The translations under genes and the position numbers were made by a program. From NCBI GenBank assembly GCA_002995625.1, contig PVBP01000007.1, positions 1 through 62,609 of the forward strand: a stretch of 62,609 bases of DNA. The letters run 5' to 3'. Positions 50,211 through 62,609 of this stretch are shown here, in pieces. The DNA is from Lysobacteraceae bacterium (GTDB lineage Bacteria; Pseudomonadota; Gammaproteobacteria; Xanthomonadales; Ahniellaceae). The number at the start of each line of letters is the position of its first letter. The first letter of the stretch is position 1. The notes beneath the pieces are model-generated. The model had not been told where the DNA came from. It worked only from the letters and a program-made list of their open reading frames with translations, and did not search any database.

Positions 50211-51620
50211 ATGCTTCCGGTCGTCGCGCTGGTCGGCCGGCCGAACGTCGGCAAGTCGACCCTGTTCAACCAGCTGACGCGCAGCCGGGACGCGGTCGTG
50301 GCCGACCGCCCCGGGGTAACCCGAGACCGGCACTACGGCGTCTGTCGTGACGGACGCCAACCCTTCGTCGTGGTGGACACCGGAGGCCTGTACGGCGACG
50401 GCGACGAGCTCGCGGATCTGACCCGCGAACAGGCCGAGGCGGCGATCGCCGAGGCCGACGTGATCGTGCTCGTCTGCGATGCGCGTGACGGCCTGCTGCC
50501 CGGGGACCTCCGGATCCTCGACGCCGCGCGTCGCCAGTCCAAGGCGATCGTCGTGGCGATCAACAAGGCCGATGCGGCCGACGAGATCGCGATCGTGTCC
50601 GAGTTCGCCGCACTCGGGGTCGACCCCACGCTGGCCATCTCGGCGGCGCACCGGCGCGGACTCGACGGACTGCAGGCCGCGCTCGCGGCGCGATTCCCGC
50701 CGGCTTCCACCGAAGCGCCGGGCGAGGTCGCGGGGCCGGCCGAGGGATCGATCCGACTCGCGATCGTCGGCCGCCCGAACGTCGGCAAGTCGACGCTGGT
50801 CAATCGCCTGCTCGGCGAGGACCGTGTGGTGGTGTCGGACGTCGCCGGGACCACGCGCGATGCGATCGAGGTCCCGCTCGAGCGCGACGGCCAGCATTAC
50901 GTCCTGATCGACACCGCCGGGGTGCGCCGGAGGGCGCGGGTCGAGGACGAGGTCGAGAAGGTCAGCGTGATCAAGACCCTCGCCGCGATCGAGAGCGCGG
51001 AGGTCGTGATCGTGATGCTCGATGCGAGCGAAGGGGTCACCGAGCAGGACGTGGCGGTCCTCGGCCATGTGCTCGAGGCGGGGCGCGGCCTCGTGGTCGC
51101 CATCAACAAGTGGGACGGGCTGGACGCCTATCAGCGCCAGCGCTGCGTGACCGAACTCGAGCGCCGGCTCGACTTCGTCGCGTGGGCGCCGCGCGTGACG
51201 ATCTCCGCGCGCCACGGCAGCGGGCTCGGGGAGCTGATGGCGCTGGTCGTTCGCACGGCGCAGTCCGGCCGGTTCGATGCCGGAACCGCCGAGATCACCC
51301 GCGCGATCGAGACCGCGGTCGCGGCCTACCAGCCGCCGCTGGTGCGCGGCAAGGCCCCGAAGCTGCGCTACGCGCACCTGGGCGGCCACCGGCCGCTGCG
51401 CGTCGTGATCCACGGATCGCGGCTCGCGCACCTCGCCGAGAGCTACAAGCGCTACCTCGAGAACTTCCTGCGCAAGCGCTACCGGCTGGTCGGCACCCCG
51501 ATCCGCCTCGACTGGCGCGAGGGCAGCAACCCGTTCGAGGGGCGGCGCAACGAGCTGACCGAGCGCCAGCGGCGCAAGCGGCAGCGGCTGATCCGCCACG
51601 CGAGGCGACGGTCGCGCTGA
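50211..51620 (+). CDS. der: Ribosome-biogenesis GTPase Der (EngA)
   Basis: A 469-residue double GTPase that acts in 50S subunit maturation. The first G domain starts VALVGRPNVGKSTLFNQLT and has VVDTGGLYGD and NKADAAD; the second begins at about residue 184 with AIVGRPNVGKSTLVNRLL, DTAGVRRRARV and NKWDGLD. A KH-like domain (about 355-440) and a basic tail (QRRKRQRLIRHARRRSR) follow. It is 28 bases after bamB, the conserved context. Confidence 0.98.
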   Translation: MLPVVALVGRPNVGKSTLFNQLTRSRDAVVADRPGVTRDRHYGVCRDGRQPFVVVDTGGLYGDGDELADLTREQAEAAIAEADVIVLVCDARDGLLPGDLRILDAARRQSKAIVVAINKADAADEIAIVSEFAALGVDPTLAISAAHRRGLDGLQAALAARFPPASTEAPGEVAGPAEGSIRLAIVGRPNVGKSTLVNRLLGEDRVVVSDVAGTTRDAIEVPLERDGQHYVLIDTAGVRRRARVEDEVEKVSVIKTLAAIESAEVVIVMLDASEGVTEQDVAVLGHVLEAGRGLVVAINKWDGLDAYQRQRCVTELERRLDFVAWAPRVTISARHGSGLGELMALVVRTAQSGRFDAGTAEITRAIETAVAAYQPPLVRGKAPKLRYAHLGGHRPLRVVIHGSRLAHLAESYKRYLENFLRKRYRLVGTPIRLDWREGSNPFEGRRNELTERQRRKRQRLIRHARRRSR

Positions 51621-51636
51621 ACGCGGATCCGTCGGG

Positions 51637-52737
51637 ATGGCGACGCAAATGGCTCCGAAGGAAGTCGATGCGGCGACGGCGAGGGCCGCGGTCGCCGCGG
51701 GCGCCTTGCTGGTCGATGTGCGCGAGCCGGGCGAATGCGCGCTCGCGCCGATCGCCGGCGCGATCGAATGGCCGCTGTCGCGGGTTGACGACGTTCCGGC
51801 CGCACTCGCCGACCGAGCGCGACCGCTGGTCCTGATCTGCGCGATGGGATCGCGTTCGCGCCTCGCGGCCGCGAGACTGGCGGCGCTCGGCCACGTCGAC
51901 GTGTGCTCGGTCGCCGGCGGGCGCGTCGCGTGGGAAGCGGTCGCGGACGACTCGGCCACAGGCGACCCCGGGCTCGACGGGTGGGAGCGACAGCGCTACG
52001 CGCGCCATCTGGTCCTGCCCGAGGTCGGGGCCAGCGGCCAGCTTCGCCTCAAGGCCGCCACCGTGCTGCTGGTCGGCGCCGGCGGTCTCGGATCGCCGGT
52101 CGCGCTCTACCTCGCCGCCGCGGGCATCGGGCGGATCCGGATCGTCGATCCGGATCTGGTCGAGGCCAGCAACCTGCAGCGGCAGGTGCTGCATGACGAG
52201 GCCGGCATCGGGACCCCGAAGGTCGCGTCGGCCGCGGCGGCGATCCGCGCGCTGAATCCCCGGGTCGTCGTGGAGCCGGTGGCGTCGGCGCTCGATCCGT
52301 CCAATGCCTCGGTCCTGCTCGAGGGGGTCAGCGTCGCGATCGATGGCAGCGACAACCATGCGGCGCGCGAGGCGCTGAACGCGGCCTGCGTCCGTGCCGG
52401 CGTGCCGATGGTCTCGGCCGCGATCGAGCGCTTTCGCGGCCAGGTCTCGGTCTGGTGGCCGGCGGCGCCGGGGCACGCCGACGCGCCCTGCTGGGCCTGC
52501 GCATTCCCGGCGCCGGCCGGGGTGATCGAGCCGCCGAGCTGCGCCGAGGCGGGCGTGCTCGGCGTGCTGCCCGGCATCCTCGGAAGCCTCGAGGCCGCGG
52601 AAGCGATCAAGCTCGTGATCGGGACCGGCGAGTCGCTGGTCGGTCGCCTGCTGCTGGTCGATGTGCTCGGGATGCGCCTGCGCGAAGTCCGCGTCGCCCG
52701 GGATCCGGCCTGCCGGATCTGCGGCGGGCGCGCGTGA
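51637..52737 (+). CDS. Rhodanese-ThiF/MoeB fusion: sulfur-carrier adenylyltransferase
   Basis: A 366-residue two-domain protein. Residues 1-105 are a rhodanese domain ([20 protein letters not shown]) with the active loop CAMGSRSR carrying the persulfide cysteine. Residues about 112-366 are an E1-like adenylyltransferase: [21 protein letters not shown] motif [29 protein letters not shown], catalytic cysteine in [19 protein letters not shown], and zinc cysteines CWAC and CRIC. It would activate a ubiquitin-like carrier (MoaD/ThiS type) and hand over sulfur. In most fusions (MOCS3, MoeZ) the rhodanese is C-terminal; here the order is reversed. It starts 16 bases after der. Confidence 0.93.
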   Translation: MATQMAPKEVDAATARAAVAAGALLVDVREPGECALAPIAGAIEWPLSRVDDVPAALADRARPLVLICAMGSRSRLAAARLAALGHVDVCSVAGGRVAWEAVADDSATGDPGLDGWERQRYARHLVLPEVGASGQLRLKAATVLLVGAGGLGSPVALYLAAAGIGRIRIVDPDLVEASNLQRQVLHDEAGIGTPKVASAAAAIRALNPRVVVEPVASALDPSNASVLLEGVSVAIDGSDNHAAREALNAACVRAGVPMVSAAIERFRGQVSVWWPAAPGHADAPCWACAFPAPAGVIEPPSCAEAGVLGVLPGILGSLEAAEAIKLVIGTGESLVGRLLLVDVLGMRLREVRVARDPACRICGGRA

Positions 52738-52762
52738 GCGGAATGCCGCGAAGGCCCGCCAC

Positions 52763-52768
52763 TACAAT
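52763..52768 (+). promoter_or_regulatory. -10 element immediately before folD
   Basis: TACAAT lies six bases before the folD ATG, so transcription would start at or next to the A of the start codon. No good -35 or Shine-Dalgarno site is visible, which fits a leaderless message. Confidence 0.45.
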
Positions 52769-52774
52769 CGCGCG

Positions 52775-55172
<2,398 letters not shown>

Positions 55173-55187
55173 GCGCACAGCGTGCGC

Positions 55188-55276
55188 GGCGAATGGCAAA
55201 CGGCGAATGGCGAATAGGAAACCGCGCATGTTCGCCGTACGGCATCCTTGCGGCCATTCGCCATTCGCCATTCGCC
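55188..55276. repeat. Heptamer-arm inverted-repeat element, copy E
   Basis: 89-base element between guaB and guaA. Left arm 55188-55218 and right arm 55252-55276 are inverted arrays of GGCGAAT; the right arm is three perfect heptamers. The interior of about 33 bases is non-coding. The right arm ends 10 bases before the guaA ATG, so the usual ribosome-site position is filled by the element and a run of C. Confidence 0.88.
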
Positions 55277-55286
55277 ACTTCCCCCC

Positions 55287-57406
<2,120 letters not shown>

Positions 57407-57409
57407 CGG

Positions 57410-57988
57410 ATGAGCGACCCATCGGCGCCATCGGGCGGCAGGCTGGTCTGGATCGATCTCGAGATGACCGGGCTCGACCCGGATGCCGACACGATCCTCG
57501 AGATCGCGACGATCGTGACCGACGACGAACTGGTCGAGATCGCCGAAGGACCGGTGCTCGCGATCGCCCAGCCGCTGGCGCGGCTCGAGGCGATGGACGA
57601 CTGGAACCGCACCCAGCACCGGAAGTCCGGACTGTGGGACCGGGTGCTGGGCGAGGGTCTGCCGATCGCCGAGGCGGAGCGTCGTACGCTCGAGTTCGTC
57701 TCGTCCCACGTCGGGCCGCGGGTCTCGCCAATCTGCGGCAACTCGATCTGCCAGGACCGGCGCTTCCTCGCGCGCCACATGCCGGCGCTCGAGCGCCACT
57801 TTCACTACCGCAATCTCGATGTCAGCACGGTCAAGGAGCTGGCGCGGCGCTGGGCGCCGGACGTGCTGGCCGCGCTGACCAAGCTCGGAGCCCACACCGC
57901 GCTGTCGGACATCCGCGAATCGATCGCCGAGCTCCGCCACTACCGGCGCTTCATGGGGCGGCTGGGCGGGAAGGGTGCGGAGAGCTGA
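57410..57988 (+). CDS. orn: Oligoribonuclease
   Basis: A 192-residue DEDDh 3'-5' exonuclease that degrades RNA dinucleotides, including pGpG from c-di-GMP turnover. [20 protein letters not shown] supplies the first two acidic residues, [15 protein letters not shown] the third, and [14 protein letters not shown] the His-Asp of the last motif. The length is normal. It starts four bases after tadA and converges with ppsA across a hairpin-rich gap. Confidence 0.98.
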   Translation: MSDPSAPSGGRLVWIDLEMTGLDPDADTILEIATIVTDDELVEIAEGPVLAIAQPLARLEAMDDWNRTQHRKSGLWDRVLGEGLPIAEAERRTLEFVSSHVGPRVSPICGNSICQDRRFLARHMPALERHFHYRNLDVSTVKELARRWAPDVLAALTKLGAHTALSDIRESIAELRHYRRFMGRLGGKGAES

Positions 57989-58083
57989 GCCGGGATGGGG
58001 CGCGCTCGCGAGGTGCATGTATGGAGTGCGCTTCAGCGGACCGATATCGCGCCGAAGTTCCGCATCGTCCCCGGTGCGCACAG

Positions 58084-58101
58084 GGTGCGCTTTTGCGCAC
58101 C
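58084..58101. terminator. Hairpin cluster between convergent orn and ppsA
   Basis: GGTGCGC-TTTT-GCGCACC is a perfect seven-base-pair hairpin (58084-58101). The same GGTGCGC/GCGCACC word recurs at 58072-58080, about 58134 and about 58174 in the 258-base gap 57989-58246, allowing alternative stems. No gene is seen there. Without a U-tract, factor-independent termination is uncertain. Confidence 0.5.
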
Positions 58102-58246
58102 AACGGGACAGCGGAGGCCCTTCGGCGCGCCAAGGCGCACCCTGCGGGCGCGATCATGGGGTGCTCCTCGGCGCACCGAGGCCACGGGCGCGAGTCGGGT
58201 TCACGCCCCCACGGCCGATCGGAGCGCGTCGGGGCTTCTGGTGGGC

Positions 58247-60619
<2,373 letters not shown>

Positions 60620-60669
60620 GGCTCGGCTCCGACGGGTCGGCGCGGCTCGCGGACCGCGGGAAACCCTCG

Positions 60670-60698
60670 ATCATCGCGGCAGGTCGGCGAATAAACAA
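60670..60698 (-). promoter_or_regulatory. Possible ppsA promoter
   Basis: On the minus strand TTGTTT (plus 60693-60698) and GATGAT (60670-60675) are 17 bases apart in a locally A+T-rich patch, 50 bases before ppsA. Confidence 0.4.
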
Positions 60699-60733
60699 CC
60701 GCGGGCCTCGGTCGGGGCCGCCGACGGCCGGCC

Positions 60734-60739
60734 TACAAT
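60734..60739 (+). promoter_or_regulatory. -10 element upstream of ppsR
   Basis: TACAAT lies 26 bases before the ppsR ATG, giving a predicted start near 60746. The -35 region is G+C-rich and unconvincing. Confidence 0.45.
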
Positions 60740-60765
60740 GCGCGACCGCGGCCCGGAATCTGGCG

Positions 60766-61581
60766 ATGCCGAGAACCATCTTCTACATCTCCGACGGCAC
60801 CGGCATCACCGCGGAGACGATCGGCCATTCGCTGATGACGCAGTTCGAAGGGGTCGCCTTCGAGGAACTGCGCATTCCGTTCGTCGACGACGCCGAGAAG
60901 GCACACGCCGCGGTGGCCCGCATCCGCAACGCCGCCGCGGCGTCCGGATTGCGCCCGATCGTCATCAACACCGTCGTCGACCGGAGCCTGTCCGAGATCC
61001 TCGCGAGCAGCGGCGCGCTGGTCCTCGACGTGTTCGCGCCGTTCATCGGGCCGCTCGAGCGCGAACTCGGGGTTCGGCAGCAGCCGCGTGTCGGCAAGGC
61101 GCATGGCCTCGTGAACTTCGCGCAGTACGAGGCCCGCATCAATGCGACCAACTTCGCGCTGTCGCACGACGACGGGCAGGACATGAACTTCGCCGACGCC
61201 GAACTGATCCTGGTGGGCGTCTCGCGCAGCGGCAAGACGCCGACCTGCCTCTACATCGCCCTCCACTTCGGCATCCGCGCCGGCAACTATCCGCTGACCC
61301 CGGACGACCTCGAGCGCGGCTGCCTCCCGGAGCGCCTCGCCGCGCACCGCGCCAAGCTCTACGGACTCACGATCGATCCGGTGCGGCTGCAGCAGGTCCG
61401 CCAGGCACGACGCCCCAACTCGCGCTACTCGACGATCGAGCAGTGTCGCTGGGAGGTGGCCACGGCCGAGAAGCTGCTGCGCCGCGAGGGCATCCCGCTG
61501 CTGTCGACGACCCACACCTCGATCGAGGAAATCGCGAGCAAGGTGCTGGCGGCGCTCGGCATCAACAAGCATCTTTACTGA
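60766..61581 (+). CDS. ppsR: PEP synthase regulatory protein (kinase/pyrophosphorylase)
   Basis: A 271-residue DUF299-type bifunctional regulator that inactivates PpsA by ADP-dependent threonine phosphorylation and reactivates it by Pi-dependent dephosphorylation. [20 protein letters not shown] is the N-terminal signature and [10 protein letters not shown] (residues 151-160) is the P-loop. [15 protein letters not shown] and [14 protein letters not shown] are other conserved blocks. Divergent arrangement with ppsA is the standard context. Confidence 0.97.
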   Translation: MPRTIFYISDGTGITAETIGHSLMTQFEGVAFEELRIPFVDDAEKAHAAVARIRNAAAASGLRPIVINTVVDRSLSEILASSGALVLDVFAPFIGPLERELGVRQQPRVGKAHGLVNFAQYEARINATNFALSHDDGQDMNFADAELILVGVSRSGKTPTCLYIALHFGIRAGNYPLTPDDLERGCLPERLAAHRAKLYGLTIDPVRLQQVRQARRPNSRYSTIEQCRWEVATAEKLLRREGIPLLSTTHTSIEEIASKVLAALGINKHLY

Positions 61582-61640
61582 CCGGAAGTCAAGTGGTCCG
61601 CGCGCGATGCCGCGCACTGTTCGCGCGCGTCCCGGGCTGC

Positions 61641-61646
61641 TATACA
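61641..61646 (+). promoter_or_regulatory. -10 element immediately before the DUF1249 gene
   Basis: TATACA lies six bases before the ATG at 61653, the same spacing as at folD. A transcript from it would start at the start codon. The -35 region is poor. Confidence 0.35.
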
Positions 61647-61652
61647 GCGCCC

Positions 61653-62147
61653 ATGTCGAGCGTGCTTCGCCACCATGTCGCACGAGTGCCGTCCAGCCGC
61701 TATGCGCGGCTGATGGCGCTCTATGCCGACAACTACTGGCGCCTGACGCGGGTGTTCGGTCCGGATCGCCTGGCTCCCGGCGAGTACCGCTCGATCGTCG
61801 GCGACGGGCTCGACCTGACGCTGCGAATGGACGAGCGCCGGCCCTACACGCTCGACTTCACGCTGAGCTACCTGATCCCGGATCCGGACAGCGGTCGTCC
61901 GGATCCGTCGGCCTCGATCCGCCTGTATCGCGATGCGCGACTGGCGGAAGTGCTGGCGTGCCACGGCGCGCGGCGGATCGAGGACGCGATCGGGCGGCGC
62001 GCCGGCTGCGAGGCGATCGTCTCGCACCGGATGCGCATGAACGCGTTCCTCGGCAAATGGCTCGAGTACCTCGAGGAGCGGGGCCACTCGCGTTTCACGC
62101 TCAGGCCGCTCGAGGAGGCGCTCGAGTCCGCGCCCCCCGGGAGTTGA
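61653..62147 (+). CDS. DUF1249 family protein (YqiB-like)
   Basis: A 164-residue conserved protein of unknown function, mainly gammaproteobacterial. The N-terminal YARLMALYADNYWRLTRVFG and later YTLDFTLSYLIPD and RLYRDARLAEVLACHG are the family pattern; KWLEYLEERGHSRF lies near the C-terminus. No signal or membrane segment is present. There is no Shine-Dalgarno site, and a -10 box sits only six bases before the ATG. The stop codon overlaps the -35 box of the tRNA promoter. Confidence 0.88.
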   Translation: MSSVLRHHVARVPSSRYARLMALYADNYWRLTRVFGPDRLAPGEYRSIVGDGLDLTLRMDERRPYTLDFTLSYLIPDPDSGRPDPSASIRLYRDARLAEVLACHGARRIEDAIGRRAGCEAIVSHRMRMNAFLGKWLEYLEERGHSRFTLRPLEEALESAPPGS

Positions 62148-62172
62148 CCGCAAGCGCGCCCGACCGTATCCT
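62144..62172 (+). promoter_or_regulatory. tRNA operon promoter
   Basis: TTGACC (62144-62149) and TATCCT (62167-62172) are 17 bases apart, followed by a short G+C-rich discriminator, with tRNA-Ala starting 15 bases after the -10. The -35 overlaps the stop codon of the DUF1249 gene. Confidence 0.7.
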
Positions 62173-62186
62173 TGTCGGCTCTCCGT

Positions 62187-62262
62187 GGGGCCATAGCTCA
62201 GTTGGGAGAGCGCGACAATGGCATTGTCGAGGTCGTCGGTTCGATCCCGACTGGCTCCACCA
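62187..62262 (+). tRNA. tRNA-Ala (anticodon GGC)
   Basis: 76 bases. The acceptor GGGGCCA pairs with TGGCTCC and includes the G3-U70 wobble that is the identity mark of tRNA-Ala. The anticodon loop is TGGCAT in the stem GACAA...TTGTC; the T-arm has GGTTCGATCC, and the 3' ACCA is encoded. It reads GCC/GCU codons. Confidence 0.97.
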
Positions 62263-62289
62263 GATACCACGCGATAGGCGTCACGCCGC

Positions 62290-62365
62290 GTCCCCATCGT
62301 CTAGAGGCCTAGGACACCTCCCTTTCACGGAGGCGACCGGGGTTCGAATCCCCGTGGGGACGCCA
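62290..62365 (+). tRNA. tRNA-Glu (anticodon TTC)
   Basis: 76 bases. The acceptor GTCCCCA pairs with TGGGGAC; the anticodon loop is CTTTCAC with anticodon TTC in the stem CCTCC...GGAGG; the T-arm has GGTTCGAATCC, and the 3' GCCA is encoded. It lies 27 bases after tRNA-Ala and is probably co-transcribed. Confidence 0.97.
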
Positions 62366-62378
62366 TTCGAGACGTTCG

Positions 62379-62410
62379 AAGGCCGCTGCGACCCAGCGGC
62401 CTTTCTGTTT
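62379..62410 (+). terminator. Intrinsic terminator of the tRNA operon
   Basis: AAGGCCGCTG (62379-62388) pairs with CAGCGGCCTT (62394-62403) around a five-base loop and is followed by TCTGTTT. It lies 13 bases after tRNA-Glu and is the best U-tract terminator in the window. Confidence 0.88.
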
Positions 62411-62609
62411 GCCGAATTCGAACTCCGGAGGGCGAGACCCGATCCGCGCCGCTCGTGCGGTGCGGACGCGCGGCATGCCGCGCGAGGGTCGAGCGCCCCG
62501 CCATGGAGGGCGGGGCAGGGAGGGGCGCCAAGGATGGCTGCTTGACGCCTCGCGGACAGAATCATTCGCCTGCGTGCCGCGCGCAGCGCGGACCCCGAGC
62601 CGCAGGCGA
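62411..62609. other. Terminal 199 bases without a recognised gene
   Basis: No coding frame is convincing. Two perfect self-complementary stretches are present: CGCGCGGCATGCCGCGCG (62467-62484) and GCCCCGCC-ATGGAG-GGCGGGGC (62495-62516). The region may be the leader of a gene beyond the window. Confidence 0.5.

Noticed and set aside
62166-62609. Start of an rRNA operon after the tRNA genes
   Set aside because: The Ala anticodon is GGC, not the TGC type usual in rRNA spacers, a strong terminator follows, and no rRNA sequence is seen.

Overview
The window is G+C-rich, densely coded chromosome from a proteobacterium, most likely a gammaproteobacterium (a betaproteobacterium is the alternative). 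Evidence for this is the conserved housekeeping blocks serC-serA-pheA-hisC-aroA-cmk-rpsA-ihfB-lapA-lapB, rlmN-pilW-rodZ-yfgM-bamB-der, guaB-guaA-tadA-orn and ppsA/ppsR, a DUF1249 gene, a PsrA-like regulator beside fatty-acid oxidation genes, and polyhydroxyalkanoate (PHA) granule proteins. No rRNA, phage, transposase or CRISPR array is visible. Two tRNA genes (Ala-GGC, Glu-TTC) with a clear promoter and terminator lie at the right edge.

Layout. 1-14557 is an accessory catabolic island: a truncated aldehyde dehydrogenase, a small membrane protein, then two divergent operons. The leftward one (6499 to 1722) encodes a YciI-like protein, MFS transporter, isochorismatase-type amidohydrolase, two deacetylase-fold hydrolases and an exported VOC protein. 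The rightward one (6610 to 14557) encodes a small REDY-like protein, SDR, a third deacetylase-fold hydrolase, CoA-ester lyase, MaoC hydratase, acyl-CoA dehydrogenase and two type III CoA-transferases. Overlapping divergent promoters share one perfect palindrome (6556-6569). The gene set suggests hydrolysis of a cyclic amide or imide to a dicarboxylate, then CoA activation and cleavage; this is inference. 14604-17835 holds a methyltransferase operon divergent from a DUF1838 lipoprotein. 18193-22853 holds PHA-related and envelope-type genes. 23302-37535 is amino-acid, translation and surface-polysaccharide metabolism. 37543-44527 is a PLP lyase, an FAD oxidase and a beta-oxidation pair with its regulator. 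44753-53632 covers ndk to folD. 53715-62147 covers purine synthesis, RNA metabolism and PEP synthase with its regulator.

The most unusual feature is a family of five intergenic elements (7776-7953, 10355-10522, 11731-12157, 41324-41393, 55188-55276). Each is bounded by inverted arms built from a tandem GGCGAAT heptamer and each lies between co-directional genes of a probable operon. One copy carries a gene for a four-helix-bundle protein of the 23S rRNA intervening-sequence/Avd-like family, which starts inside the left arm, ends just before the right arm and overlaps the next gene's start. The architecture resembles 23S rRNA intervening sequences, but placed inside mRNAs. This is the best candidate for an undescribed system.

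Other points: the usual ispG-hisS pair is missing between rodZ and yfgM and tyrA is missing between hisC and aroA; several long perfect hairpins without U-tracts sit in intergenic gaps; and a good promoter lies inside cmk upstream of rpsA.
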